The notes under the pieces: model-generated
Seen by the model: only the letters and a program-made list of their open reading frames with translations
Databases searched by the model: none
What the model was told of the DNA's origin: nothing
Virus record (IMG/VR): IMGVR_UViG_3300017744_000003
Span: 1 to 64,000 of that record
DNA: 64,000 bases
Source of the DNA: a virus
Strand: one strand, 5' to 3'
In this document: piece after piece, positions 1-8,774 of the stretch
How positions within the stretch are numbered: position 1 is the stretch's first letter
Layout: every line of letters begins with the position of its first letter
Program-made: the position numbers and the translations under genes

Positions 1-16
1 TACTCGTTTCTTTAGT

Positions 17-66
17 GTCGCTCTTATATAGTATATATATATAAGACAGAGTCTTATTATAAGAGC
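17..66 (+). promoter_or_regulatory. AT-rich inverted-repeat leader of the packaging/structural gene block (copy A)
   Basis: Begins GTCGCTCTTATATA and holds a 9-bp perfect inverted repeat: GCTCTTATA at 20-28 pairs with TATAAGAGC at 58-66. The space between is almost pure A/T. The Shine-Dalgarno AAGGGAG follows at once, then the first gene. The same arrangement recurs at 40,069 and 55,494, each time at the head of a gene block, so I infer a phage promoter/leader or operator that may also form a 5' UTR hairpin. The transcription start is not visible. Confidence 0.6.
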
Positions 67-79
67 AAGGGAGTTTGTT

Positions 80-568
80 ATGGCGAAGAGTCCAAGCAAG
101 TCAAAAACCAAAGTACCTAAAAAGTATACCTCTGGGCTTTCCAAGAAAGAGAAAGAAGAGAGGGAGGCTCAGATACGCAAGAGGGCCAAGGCTTCTCAGA
201 AGGGTACGCCTAGTTACAAACCGATGGTGGGAGATAAGAAAGCGAAAACCAAACCATCTAAGTACACGCAGCAAGCGAAGAAAAGTGGACTGAAGAAAAA
301 GATAGAAGAAAACATGAACGGTAAGGGTAAGGAGGCTTACCTTAAAGCTGTATCGAAAGCTACGGGTTATCCTTTACCTATTCTCCGTACAGTGCATGAG
401 CGTGGAGCGAGAGCTTGGGCAACGGGGCATAGACCAGGTGCTTCGCAAGTTGCTTGGAGTAGAGCTAGAGTACTTAGTTTTGTACAGGGCGGTAAAACCA
501 CAAAGACAGCCGACAAAGAGATCCATCAGAAAGCTAAAGAGCAGATGAAAAAGAGAAAGAAGAAGTAA
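80..568 (+). CDS. Small very basic phage protein next to terminase (unknown function)
   Basis: This 162-aa protein is dominated by Lys/Arg. The ATG follows a good AAGGGAG ribosome binding site. The first 75 residues are a low-complexity KSK/KEK tail. Residues about 80-135 are a compact domain with GHRPGASQVAWSRAR followed by FVQGGKT, a motif I have seen in uncharacterised phage proteins (I believe the DUF5824 type, from memory). The last 20 residues are again poly-basic. Its charge and its place directly upstream of terminase suggest DNA binding, possibly a small-terminase or head-associated role, but nothing shows that. It ends one base before the terminase GTG, so the two are probably translationally coupled. 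A second basic protein at 54,995 has a comparable 'GAGKIAW...GG' patch. Confidence 0.8.
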   Translation: MAKSPSKSKTKVPKKYTSGLSKKEKEEREAQIRKRAKASQKGTPSYKPMVGDKKAKTKPSKYTQQAKKSGLKKKIEENMNGKGKEAYLKAVSKATGYPLPILRTVHERGARAWATGHRPGASQVAWSRARVLSFVQGGKTTKTADKEIHQKAKEQMKKRKKK

Positions 569-2275
569 GTGACAACCGAGATAAAAAAGCGCAAGCGTAA
601 GCCTAAAGGTCCTAGTCATATTCTATCAAGAGCAGAGTTACTAGACATTGCAGAGAAGTGTTTTCAGTTCTGCATAGAGGCTACCGGAGTGCAACTTTAT
701 CCTTACCAAGAGCAGTTTGCGAGGCGCATTTGTCAGTCGATCATTCTTGAAGATGGTGAGGAGATCACAGCGTTATTTGCGAGACAGTCAGGTAAGACTG
801 AATCGGTGTCTGTGGCAGTAGTTGGTTTAAGTGTTATATTACCAACACTTGCTAAGACAGCAGGTATCAAAGAAGATGATCGTATTAACAAGTATAAAGA
901 CGGTTTATGGGTAGGTATATTTGCGCCAAACTACGAACTTGCAGGTGTCATGCACAGTCGAATGGCGAACCGTATGCAATCGGAGACAATGTTACAAGTA
1001 TTGAAAGACCCAGAGCTAGGCATAGACTTACAGGGTGGACGCAAGGTTTTACGTTTACCTAATGGTTCTTTTGTAGATGCTAACTCAGCAGGTCCTCAGT
1101 CTAATATTGAGGGTAAGACTTATCATTTAATCTTGTGTGAAGAGACCCAGGATATATCTAACTACAAGATTCGTAAGAGTATACACCCTATGGGTGCGAG
1201 TACTAACGCTACGGTGGTAAAGATTGGTACACCTAATGCTCAAAAGAATGAGTTCTTTGACGCTTGTGAGCGTAATCGTAAGAAGACCAACGCGCTAAGT
1301 CCTACAGACTTACCGAGTCACTTTCAGTTCGATTATGAATACCCTGCTAAGTATAACCCTAGATATGGCGCTTACATAGAGAAAGAGATTGAGCGTTTAG
1401 GTTATGACTCAGATGAGTTTAGAATGTCTTATAGACTTCATTGGATGCTTGAGCGAGGTCACTTTATAGCGCCGGAGATCTTTGATTCTTGCGGTATTAA
1501 GAAGACTAACAAGTTAAGGGTCAAGAAGAAGGGTAAGTTTATCCACTTCAAGCGAAACGAGAGTCATTACTACAATGACAACTCGACTGAGAACATGGTT
1601 GCTTCTATTGATATTGGTAGGTCTAACGACTCTACAGTAGTTACCGTGGGTAAAGTATGGTGGGATAACCCAATAATGTTCTCAGGAGAAGACCGTTATC
1701 ATTTACACGTTGTTAACTGGTTGGAGATCCAGGGTGATGATCACGAGACACAGTACCCACAGATCTTGGAGTTTTTAGGTAACTATAATATAGGTTCTAT
1801 AATAGTTGACGCAACGGGGCGTGGTGACCCTATTTTTGATCGTCTTAAAGCAGATCTTTATGAAGATGGTATTATGGTTCACCCTTTCATCTTCTCACAG
1901 CGCAGTAAGCATGAAGGTTACACTATATTGTACCAAGAGATGAAGGTGCAGCGCTTGAGTTATCCTGCAAGTGATCATGCACGTACTTACAAGAGGTGGC
2001 AGAAGTTTGTACGAGAGATGTATGAACTTCAAAAAGATTGGCGCGGTAAGTATATGGACGTTAAGGCCCCTTCTTCTGGAAAGAAGGGTAAGACAGATGG
2101 GCATGATGACTATAGTGACTCTTTAATGATGCTATGTTACCTAGTAAACCGTAAGATGGTTTCAGCGGAGACAGCTAGCAATCCCTTTTTGGGTAATGCT
2201 GTAGCAGATACACGGAGAAGGTATTCTGCTCAGATTAAGGGTGGAAGAGCTAGGAGGAAGTTTGATGGTTGGTAA
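569..2275 (+). CDS. terL: Terminase large subunit (packaging ATPase/nuclease)
   Basis: This is the 568-aa DNA-packaging motor, which pumps DNA through the portal and cuts concatemers. The ATPase domain has Walker A ARQSGKTE at residues 71-78, Walker B HLILCEE at 186-192 and a coupling motif IGTPN at about 219-223. The RNase H-fold nuclease shows its three acidic motifs: SIDIG (D348), VDATGRGD (D414) and GHDDYSDSL (511-519). Length and domain order are normal for the family. The start is GTG immediately after the TAA of the upstream gene; no in-frame ATG would keep the N-terminus, and AAGAGAAAGAAG upstream can serve as binding site. The 3' end overlaps the next small gene by 11 nt. Confidence 0.97.
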   Translation: MTTEIKKRKRKPKGPSHILSRAELLDIAEKCFQFCIEATGVQLYPYQEQFARRICQSIILEDGEEITALFARQSGKTESVSVAVVGLSVILPTLAKTAGIKEDDRINKYKDGLWVGIFAPNYELAGVMHSRMANRMQSETMLQVLKDPELGIDLQGGRKVLRLPNGSFVDANSAGPQSNIEGKTYHLILCEETQDISNYKIRKSIHPMGASTNATVVKIGTPNAQKNEFFDACERNRKKTNALSPTDLPSHFQFDYEYPAKYNPRYGAYIEKEIERLGYDSDEFRMSYRLHWMLERGHFIAPEIFDSCGIKKTNKLRVKKKGKFIHFKRNESHYYNDNSTENMVASIDIGRSNDSTVVTVGKVWWDNPIMFSGEDRYHLHVVNWLEIQGDDHETQYPQILEFLGNYNIGSIIVDATGRGDPIFDRLKADLYEDGIMVHPFIFSQRSKHEGYTILYQEMKVQRLSYPASDHARTYKRWQKFVREMYELQKDWRGKYMDVKAPSSGKKGKTDGHDDYSDSLMMLCYLVNRKMVSAETASNPFLGNAVADTRRRYSAQIKGGRARRKFDGW

Positions 2276-2483
2276 TTTGAGCTTAGAGCAGATATCAGAG
2301 TTGAGTTCTTTATCGACTCGACAGGTGAAGAAGGCTTTATCTAAAGGCGATCTACTAGATCAGTCACCTAAGTGCGTAGGAGAGTGGCTTAATTCTTTAA
2401 TTAAGACTAAAATGAGCGCACCCAAGAATCGTGTTGGTTTGCGTAAAGACCGTGAACCTATAGTTCATAGAAAGTGGGATTGA
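2265..2483 (+). CDS. Small protein with possible helix-turn-helix, between terminase and portal
   Basis: This is a 72-aa protein. I choose the ATG at 2265 because AGGAGG at 2252-2257 sits 7 nt upstream; a GTG at 2241 in the same frame has no such site. Residues 5-30 (LEQISELSSLSTRQVKKAL) read like a short helix-turn-helix, and the C-terminus is basic. Its position between terminase and portal would fit a small accessory packaging factor, but it is much shorter than typical small terminases. The function is unknown. Confidence 0.7.
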   Translation: MVGNLSLEQISELSSLSTRQVKKALSKGDLLDQSPKCVGEWLNSLIKTKMSAPKNRVGLRKDREPIVHRKWD

Positions 2484-2485
2484 GT

Positions 2486-4084
2486 ATGTCATTAATAAGC
2501 AGAGGTATCTTAGCTAACACACCTTATGGGAGTCCTGACTCTAACGTGTACAAACTAGTAACTTCAACTGAGGTAGAACACGCAGAGAGGCTCAAGAGGT
2601 ATCGAGAGTTTATGAGGTTCTACCGAGGCAAGCATTGGGACCACACTAGAGATGTCAATGAGCCTTTTGTGACAATGAACTATTGTAGGAGGTTTGTAGA
2701 TGCAAATGTAAACTTCTTAATGAAGAGCGGTTTTACTGTGACGATACCGGATGACCCTGCGACTGCTGCAAAAGAGGACGAAGACAGGGAGTTTGTGCGT
2801 CTTAAACTTGAAGACACCTGGGCTAAGAACCGTAGAGAACTCGTAGCGTTTGAAATGGCACAAATGGGTGCAATAACAGGCGATGTATTTGTTAGAGTTT
2901 CTTGGGAGGACAGCGATCCTATTGAGTTACCTTATGCAAGGGTAGATGTATTACCTTCTCAGTATGTATTTCCTTCTTTTGGTGGTCCACATGGTGTTGA
3001 TCGTAAGAAGGTAAATAGTGTTCTAGTTTTGTTCCCTCGTTTTAAGAACGGAGACGCTTCTTCAACGAATCGCTTTGGTGATATCCCATCTCACAATGTA
3101 GAGTGGCATGGTGAGCGTTGGTATGCCGACAAGGTGGTTGTCTACTCCCCCCAAGGTGGCGATGTTGAAAGACCTAACCCACTAGGAGAGATCCCTATTG
3201 TGCATATACCAAACTACCCAATAGCGGGTGAGTTTTATGGTAGGGGTGACCTTGCCGACGTTATACAGCTTCAGAGAGAGTATAACGAAAAGTCCACGGA
3301 TATTTCAGATGTGATCAACTATCACGGTTCACCGGTGACAATCGTTAAGGGTGCTAAGTTAACGCAGCTTGAGCGAGGGGCTAACAGAATGTGGGGACTT
3401 CCCGATAATGCTTCTGTTGAGAACCTTTCCTTGAATGGAGAACTTAGTGCTTCTATGGAATATTTAGACCGCATTAAGAAGGCTATGCACGAAATAGGTG
3501 GAGTACCTGAGATTGCGTTAACTTCTAACATTAATAACCGAGAGACAGGTGCTTCTGTATCTATGCGTTATATGCCTATGTTAGAAGCCAGGCAGGTCAA
3601 GGTGCAGACTTACGGTGCAGGTTTACGACTAATTAATCGTTTGATTATGAAGATTACTGCTTTGGCAGATAATGACTTTGGTAGGAAGTTTGATCTTCTT
3701 AACTCTGCTAACAAGTATCGCAATGAGATCGTATTCCCATCACCGCTCCCTAGAGATGAATCGGTTGAGTTGGATAGAGCTACCAAGCGCCTTGATATTG
3801 GTTTGTCTTCTAAGCGTTATGAGATGCAGAAGATGGGCATGTCTCAGAGAGAGATTGAGAAGATCAAAGAAGACATACAGGGGGAGCGAGAAGATCTAGC
3901 TGAGTTAGAGTTTGCTATTGGTCAGAAGTTTATGGACGACACCGAGGTAGAGGACATAGATATTCCTTCACTAGACGATAAACCTAAGAAACCTAGTGGT
4001 AATCCTAATCCGAAAAGACCTAACCCTGACTCTGTAGGAGAGTCTATTTCTAATACTAAGACTTCGGAAATGTTAGATGGCTAG
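2486..4084 (+). CDS. Portal protein (SPP1 gp6-like family)
   Basis: This 532-aa protein forms the dodecameric vertex channel through which DNA enters and to which the neck attaches. The N-terminus has the family pattern RYREFMRFYRGKHW, followed by VTMNYCRRFVDANVNFLM. The region near residues 345-380 (NNRETGASVSMRYMPMLEAR) is the conserved stem and wing segment of the SPP1 gp6 family, and the C-terminus is acidic and Pro/Asn rich as usual. ATG 2486 is preferred over GTG 2474 because GTGGGA lies 8 nt before it and it clears the upstream stop. It lies directly after terminase and overlaps the next gene by 8 nt. Confidence 0.95.
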   Translation: MSLISRGILANTPYGSPDSNVYKLVTSTEVEHAERLKRYREFMRFYRGKHWDHTRDVNEPFVTMNYCRRFVDANVNFLMKSGFTVTIPDDPATAAKEDEDREFVRLKLEDTWAKNRRELVAFEMAQMGAITGDVFVRVSWEDSDPIELPYARVDVLPSQYVFPSFGGPHGVDRKKVNSVLVLFPRFKNGDASSTNRFGDIPSHNVEWHGERWYADKVVVYSPQGGDVERPNPLGEIPIVHIPNYPIAGEFYGRGDLADVIQLQREYNEKSTDISDVINYHGSPVTIVKGAKLTQLERGANRMWGLPDNASVENLSLNGELSASMEYLDRIKKAMHEIGGVPEIALTSNINNRETGASVSMRYMPMLEARQVKVQTYGAGLRLINRLIMKITALADNDFGRKFDLLNSANKYRNEIVFPSPLPRDESVELDRATKRLDIGLSSKRYEMQKMGMSQREIEKIKEDIQGEREDLAELEFAIGQKFMDDTEVEDIDIPSLDDKPKKPSGNPNPKRPNPDSVGESISNTKTSEMLDG

Positions 4085-5048
4085 GAAGAAGTTTAAGCCT
4101 TTAGCGACGACAAGGGGTAGTGGTCTTTTATCGAAGACTCATCGTGTTAAGACTATATCTGGGGGTACCCTTGAGTTAGAAGCGCAACCAGGTAAAGTAC
4201 GTAAGGGCGAACGTAACTACGAGTTAGCAGATGCTAAGAGACGAATATTAAACAGGTTGCCTACCCAAGAGTCTAAGGTAAGGACTCTTATGTTAAAGGG
4301 TATAAGTAGGGCCGAAGCTGCTTATATGCGTTTTGATAAAAGGCGCAACCGTACTACGGGAGAACTTAGAGTTGTTGAAAAGTCTGAGTTAGGTAGGCAA
4401 CTTGAGGGTGTGGTAAGAGATACTATGCGAGATGCCAAAGATCAGATTCTTTCTAACATAGAGGGTTCAGTTAAAACGTATCTTATTGGTCTTCGTAGAT
4501 CTTTAGATGATAAGTCTTTGCTACCTATGTCTACTATAAGAGACATGGCACGTAAGCAGGCTATACAGATCTATAACAAACCTACAGGTAAGGACGGTAT
4601 GAACACTGCTCAAAGACTTGCTACAGCGGGTGGTCGTATGGAGTTAGAACTTCTAAAGCGTATGGACATGGGTATGTTGAAGCGTATAGAAGACCGTAAT
4701 AAGTTAAAGAAGTCTTTAGTAGATCCTAAAGGTTCTAACAAGGCGTGTATATCTAAGACGATTACTCGTATAAATAGAACTGAGCAGAACCGAGCTATGC
4801 ACAAGGCCACCGTAGATACTATGGCATCTATAGGCGTTAATTTATTTTATTGGCGCTTAAGTGCTGCTCATAAAGATTATGGTGGCACAGAAATTTGTGA
4901 AGTTTTGTCTGTTTCTACAGGAGCAGACGTTAATAGTTCATTGCCCTCTGGTTTTAGTAGTTCTACTACAGGTCTATATACTAGTGCTAGTCTACCAGAT
5001 TTGCCACACCCTAACTGCATGTGTAGTATAGAACCTGTATTTGTTTAA
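4077..5048 (+). CDS. Minor head / head morphogenesis protein (SPP1 gp7 / Mu F-like)
   Basis: This 323-aa protein belongs by position and ending to the phage head morphogenesis family: the last 70 residues carry FYWRLSAAHKDYGGTEIC and then DLPHPNCMC, the His-Pro-Asn-Cys ending typical of Mu F / SPP1 gp7 proteins, which are few-copy internal proteins linked to portal incorporation. The N-terminal two thirds are basic and helical. Its start codon is inside the end of the portal gene (8-nt overlap), implying coupled translation. A copy of the dispersed 19-base motif AGTTGTTGAAAAGTCTGAG lies inside it at 4370, giving the peptide VVEKSE. Confidence 0.85.
   Translation: MARKKFKPLATTRGSGLLSKTHRVKTISGGTLELEAQPGKVRKGERNYELADAKRRILNRLPTQESKVRTLMLKGISRAEAAYMRFDKRRNRTTGELRVVEKSELGRQLEGVVRDTMRDAKDQILSNIEGSVKTYLIGLRRSLDDKSLLPMSTIRDMARKQAIQIYNKPTGKDGMNTAQRLATAGGRMELELLKRMDMGMLKRIEDRNKLKKSLVDPKGSNKACISKTITRINRTEQNRAMHKATVDTMASIGVNLFYWRLSAAHKDYGGTEICEVLSVSTGADVNSSLPSGFSSSTTGLYTSASLPDLPHPNCMCSIEPVFV
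4370..4381 (+). repeat. Dispersed 12-mer copy 1 (AGTTGTTGAAAA)
   Basis: First of 12 exact copies of AGTTGTTGAAAA in the window. This copy lies inside the head morphogenesis gene and extends to the 19-mer AGTTGTTGAAAAGTCTGAG, which recurs at 33166 and 39664. The full case is argued in the findings. Confidence 0.85.
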
Positions 5049-5133
5049 CTTTATTTTGACGCATGGGATTTTATATAAGATAATCCATGTGGAAAACTTT
5101 ATTTTTTCTTTTTACAAAGATTGGAGATACATT

Positions 5134-5337
5134 ATGGCTATGTATTCAACACACAACGCGAAGCCTATGAACAGCCCAGGCCAAGACGCAACCACTAAAG
5201 ATCGTGGAATGTCAGATTACTTTGATATGCGTCAGCAGCCTAACAAGGCTAAAGTTCAAGGCGGTCGTCTTGTTATGATGAGTAATGCTCCTGGGCAACA
5301 TGCCCGCAGAGCGCCGAAGTCTGATATCCTCCGCTAA
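5134..5337 (+). CDS. Small protein upstream of scaffold (unknown function)
   Basis: This 67-aa protein begins at the ATG with GGAG 7 nt upstream; the same frame is open further upstream (from 5041) but has no ATG or binding site there. The sequence is Gln/Asn/Pro and Met rich with a basic C-terminal third (RRAPKSDILR), and no domain is recognised. It sits between the head morphogenesis gene and the scaffold, so it is probably a head-related accessory protein. It is followed by a 48-nt gap with nothing notable. Confidence 0.7.
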   Translation: MAMYSTHNAKPMNSPGQDATTKDRGMSDYFDMRQQPNKAKVQGGRLVMMSNAPGQHARRAPKSDILR

Positions 5338-5385
5338 TATTATTCCATTCCGCACCTAGTAAAAGTTAAAAGGGCATATAGATAA

Positions 5386-6123
5386 ATGAGTGACACGCCA
5401 AATACTACACCTACGAACACAGAAGTAAGTCAAGCAAGCGCACAACCAACCCCCGATGTGGAAGCATCTCCTGTTGTTGAAAGTGCTTCTTCTACTAAAG
5501 AAGAGGTCTATACTAAAGAACAGTTACAAGAGATGCTCACGAAGGCTAGGAAAGAAGAAAAGGACAAACTGTACAAGTCTATTGAGAAGGCAAAGACAGA
5601 GAGTCAAGAACTTCAGACCGAGCGTGACAAGGTGCTAGATGATTTAAAACTAGCGAAGGACACACTTCATACATTACAGGACTCTAATATGAGCGACATT
5701 GAGAAGGTAAACAAGCAGATCGAGCTGCTAGCCGAACAAAATCAACTGCTCAAAGGTCAGCTTGAGAATGTTTCCAAGCAGGCTGAAGAGCGAGTTCGTT
5801 TGAGTGAGGTCAAGTCTTATAAGCAAAAGCAGATTGAGCAAGCAGGTTTACTTTTCCCAGAGATGGTAACAGGTTCTTCTCCCGAGGAGATTGATCGTTC
5901 CATTGAAATGCTCAGAGATCGAGAGAAGTCAGTACGACAACAACTAGAAGATCAGATGAGAAGTGAGAGGGCGCAAGACGTACCTCGACCTGTATCTCCT
6001 CAAGCTAATCAACCTACTGTTGGCGAAGGTGACCGCTATCGTATTTCAAAGATGAGTCGTGACGACTACCAAGCGTATCGTCAAAAACTCGTAGCGCAAG
6101 CTATGGATTCGGTTCGTAGATAA
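5386..6123 (+). CDS. Capsid scaffolding protein (GP20-like coiled coil)
   Basis: This 245-aa protein is almost wholly charged and helical. Residues 1-45 are a Thr/Ser/Pro-rich disordered tail, about 45-150 a long coiled coil (KEEKDKLYKSIEKAKTES onward), and the C-terminus is basic (DDYQAYRQKLVAQAMDSVRR), typical of the capsid-interacting end of scaffolds. Its position immediately before the major capsid gene is the standard one. Scaffolds of this kind line the procapsid and leave before or during packaging. No protease gene is seen nearby, so removal without proteolysis is possible. There is a near-copy of the dispersed motif (GTTGTTGAAAG) at about 5473. The ribosome binding site AAAAGGGC is weak and rather distant. 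Confidence 0.85.
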   Translation: MSDTPNTTPTNTEVSQASAQPTPDVEASPVVESASSTKEEVYTKEQLQEMLTKARKEEKDKLYKSIEKAKTESQELQTERDKVLDDLKLAKDTLHTLQDSNMSDIEKVNKQIELLAEQNQLLKGQLENVSKQAEERVRLSEVKSYKQKQIEQAGLLFPEMVTGSSPEEIDRSIEMLRDREKSVRQQLEDQMRSERAQDVPRPVSPQANQPTVGEGDRYRISKMSRDDYQAYRQKLVAQAMDSVRR

Positions 6124-6158
6124 ATAAACTTATTTTAATTTTTAGTTAGGAGTCAATT

Positions 6159-7187
6159 ATGGCTATTCCAGGTATTTCAGGTGTAACAACAGGTGGTGCA
6201 AACGCTCAAGCGATTACTCGCCTTGACCAAGCTCTTTTAGACGTATATAGTTTAGATATTCTTCATAACGCACAAGGTATCATGCGTTTTGAAGAGTTTG
6301 CAGTTCGTAAGCAAGAACTCCTTGCCGCTCCAGGTGAGAATATTAAGTTCACCATTTATAACGACATTGACCGTGTAAATGGTGGTAAGTTAACTGAGCA
6401 TGAATCTCTTTCAGCTAACTCAATGTCTGCCACTCAAAAGACCATCACTATCGAAGAGTGGGGTAACGCTATCAAGGTTTCTGAGAAACTTCTCCGTCTC
6501 TCTTGGGACGACGTTATGGGAGAAGCGGCTACCCTTCTAGGGCGTGACTATGCTGTAGCCCGTGACCTTGCTCTTCGTGACGCATTGTTCAGTGGAGTTT
6601 CTAATAGCCTTACTTCAGCAGGTGACGTTACAGTAGACGCAAGCGGTAATCCTGTAGGTGATGCTACTCTCATCGAGGCGGCGGAAACCTTTAGCATTGA
6701 GCATATCCGTGAAGCGGTAGAGATTCTTCAGACTAATGACGCTCCTAAGTTCTTTGGAGATTATTATGTCTGCTTCCTACACCCACACCAGGCGGCTTAC
6801 CTCCGTCGTGACCCAGATTGGGTTAACGCTCACCAATATGTTGGTACTCGTAATCTCTTCAATGGTGAGATTGGTCGTTGGGAAGACGTTATCTTCATCG
6901 TAACTACTCATGCACCTAATGGCGCAGCGGGTCCTAACGCAGCGGGTTACGACGCAAACCTCGTTGCACCTGTAGCAAACCCTGCCAACGGTCTTGCTGT
7001 AGGTGTTGCAGGTTACAAGGCTTGTATCTTTGCAGACCAGTGCCTCTATATCGCTGACAGCCTCCCTGTAGAGCTTCGTGACAATGGTGTTGAGGACTTC
7101 GGTCGTACACATGGTCTAGCTTGGTACAGTCTCTTTGGTGTAGACGTTCTCAAGCCTGAGTATGGCGTAAGTATCACTACTGCTTAA
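6159..7187 (+). CDS. Major capsid protein (N4 gp56-like family)
   Basis: This 342-aa protein is the main shell subunit. The stretch GGKLTEHESLSANSMSATQ followed by EEWGNAIKVSEKL (residues about 70-115) is the hallmark of the N4 gp56-type major capsid family, with an HK97-like fold. It starts directly with the mature-looking MAIPGISGVTTGG and has no obvious delta domain. AGGAG lies 7 nt upstream of the ATG. Codon use here is strongly biased (CGT, GGT, AAC, GAC), as expected for the most abundant protein. Confidence 0.95.
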   Translation: MAIPGISGVTTGGANAQAITRLDQALLDVYSLDILHNAQGIMRFEEFAVRKQELLAAPGENIKFTIYNDIDRVNGGKLTEHESLSANSMSATQKTITIEEWGNAIKVSEKLLRLSWDDVMGEAATLLGRDYAVARDLALRDALFSGVSNSLTSAGDVTVDASGNPVGDATLIEAAETFSIEHIREAVEILQTNDAPKFFGDYYVCFLHPHQAAYLRRDPDWVNAHQYVGTRNLFNGEIGRWEDVIFIVTTHAPNGAAGPNAAGYDANLVAPVANPANGLAVGVAGYKACIFADQCLYIADSLPVELRDNGVEDFGRTHGLAWYSLFGVDVLKPEYGVSITTA

Positions 7188-7210
7188 TATACTATAGAAG
7201 GTAAAAGAAT

Positions 7211-7531
7211 ATGACACGCAAGAAAAAAGACTCGCAAGAGATTAAAGACAAGGCTAAAGAAATTGCTTCTGTAGTTGTGGTAACTTCTGACGAGGAGTTA
7301 CCTCAAAAAAAAGCTAGTAAAAAGGTTTCTTTAGTACCAGAAGAGCCCAAGGTTGAAGAGGTAGTTGTGCCTTTAGCACGTACTGCTCCTATTCAAAACG
7401 TAAAGATAAAAGCCACTGCCTCTGTGAGTGGTGTTTATGGTAAAATGCGTTATGAGATCAAGGCGGGCGAGACTTACACTTTTCCGGAACCTATGGCTAA
7501 GTGGCTCATTAGTATTGGTAGAGCCTTTTAA
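7211..7531 (+). CDS. Small capsid-region protein (unknown function)
   Basis: This is a 106-aa protein. Residues 1-60 are a charged, low-complexity Lys/Glu tail. Residues 65-106 form a compact domain with YEIKAGETYTFPEPMAKWL and the ending ISIGRAF. A short domain of this kind is common just after phage major capsid genes, where such proteins are usually annotated only as structural. A head completion or decoration role is possible. It is spaced 23 nt from the capsid gene and 17 nt from the next gene. Confidence 0.7.
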   Translation: MTRKKKDSQEIKDKAKEIASVVVVTSDEELPQKKASKKVSLVPEEPKVEEVVVPLARTAPIQNVKIKATASVSGVYGKMRYEIKAGETYTFPEPMAKWLISIGRAF

Positions 7532-7548
7532 GGTATGAGGACACTATT

Positions 7549-8340
7549 ATGGCTGACATTAACTCACTTATTAATCGTATAAGAGCAAGAGTACACGATA
7601 ACGTCAGTCATACTTCGCGAGAAGATGGTCGTCCTTTATATCTTGACGAGTATTATATAGACAGTATTCAAAGCGGTATTGGACGTATAAACCTCGATAT
7701 AGATAGTTCATATACCGTAGCTACGTTACCTGTTAAGTATGAATACTTAGCAGAGTTACGAGCTACCATAAATATGTGTTATGTTCGTGGTGCAGAGGGG
7801 GCTACTTCTGATGTAGAAGACTTCCCCGATGTACCCGACCAAATAGTCACTGTTCCGCAACTGACGGTACAGAGGCAGCAAATGCCACTAGACGGGCCAA
7901 AGTTTTGGTTACGTCTAGCAGAAAAGTTGGAGAATGAATATCTCTCAGCGCTTGCCCGTCTTCAAGATAGGGGTGAAGAGGGAGCAGAAATTCAGCAGTA
8001 TACAATGTCTCGTATGTCTCTAAGGACAGGTAGACGTATGCCTTATGTTTATGACAAGCCAATCACACCTCCGGAGGGTTTTGCTGTAGCTGTCATAGGT
8101 CAGAAGGTCAAGGTGACTTGGGGCGTGGTCTATGATGAATATTTTAACTACTACACATTACAACGTAGTGTAGATCCCGACTTTTCAACAACTCGATCTG
8201 TCTATGCTAGTAGTGATAACCACGACAGTGTGTACTTTGACCAACCGATTGCAGGTCAAGTTTACTACTATCGTTTGGCTATTTATAACTCAAACGACTT
8301 GGTATCTTACACTGAGTCGGCAAGTGTTGAAGTGCAATGA
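7549..8340 (+). CDS. Head-tail connector (adaptor) with C-terminal fibronectin III-like domain
   Basis: This is a 263-aa protein. The first about 160 residues are helical, with the pattern of head-completion adaptors that bind under the portal (DINSLINRIRARVHD, then LAELRATINMCYVRG). Residues about 170-263 form a beta domain that reads as fibronectin type III: PPEGFAVAVIGQKVKVTWG, then YYTLQRSVDPDF and YYYRLAIYNSNDL. Fn3 add-ons in virion proteins are known and thought to help carbohydrate or surface adhesion. The stop overlaps the next start (ATGA). Confidence 0.75.
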   Translation: MADINSLINRIRARVHDNVSHTSREDGRPLYLDEYYIDSIQSGIGRINLDIDSSYTVATLPVKYEYLAELRATINMCYVRGAEGATSDVEDFPDVPDQIVTVPQLTVQRQQMPLDGPKFWLRLAEKLENEYLSALARLQDRGEEGAEIQQYTMSRMSLRTGRRMPYVYDKPITPPEGFAVAVIGQKVKVTWGVVYDEYFNYYTLQRSVDPDFSTTRSVYASSDNHDSVYFDQPIAGQVYYYRLAIYNSNDLVSYTESASVEVQ

Positions 8341-8774
8341 GGGATAGTGTTGAGCGAGGGGCTAAGAGGGCTTTAGTCCGTAACCACCTAAAGTATGGTG
8401 AAACCGTCCGTCTTATTAAGTATACGCCATCAGCCACTGGAGGCATATATCGTCAGCGTAAACGAATTTACGAGTCTCCCTATGAGTTGCAAGCCAAGGT
8501 AGCGCGACACCCTAACCAGGAACGTATAAGTTCTATAGGTGAGGCTTCAGAGAGAAACGCAGAAATAACGATTCCCGTAAGTTTCTTGAGGGACTTATTT
8601 GGTAGTTCTACCGGTTTATCAGAAACGATTACGACAAGCGATCTTATGGTGTTCGACAATCGTGTTTGGCGTATAGTGCAAGCGTCTTTTACAGGCAGAG
8701 TGGGAGACGATCCATTACTAATGTATATTCTTCTTAGAGAGAAACTAGGCGCTAAGGAGGAAGATTATGAGTAG
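8337..8774 (+). CDS. Putative head closure (stopper) protein
   Basis: This 145-aa protein has a basic N-terminus and beta-rich body (GETVRLIKYTPSATGG; DLMVFDNRVWRIVQASFTG), the size and composition of phage neck stopper proteins that follow the adaptor gene. The VFDNRVWRI segment is the strongest resemblance. It overlaps both neighbours (4 and 8 nt). Assignment rests mainly on gene order: adaptor, stopper, tail completion, terminator, sheath. Confidence 0.55.
   Translation: MRDSVERGAKRALVRNHLKYGETVRLIKYTPSATGGIYRQRKRIYESPYELQAKVARHPNQERISSIGEASERNAEITIPVSFLRDLFGSSTGLSETITTSDLMVFDNRVWRIVQASFTGRVGDDPLLMYILLREKLGAKEEDYE

Noticed and set aside
5041-5133. Upstream extension of the small gene at 5134
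   Set aside because: The frame is open, but there is no ribosome binding site and the hydrophobic extension is unlike the rest; GGAG fits the ATG at 5134.
4077-7187. Search for a capsid maturation protease
   Set aside because: No Ser-His or ClpP/S14/U35-type motif seen between portal and capsid genes; I therefore did not assign one.
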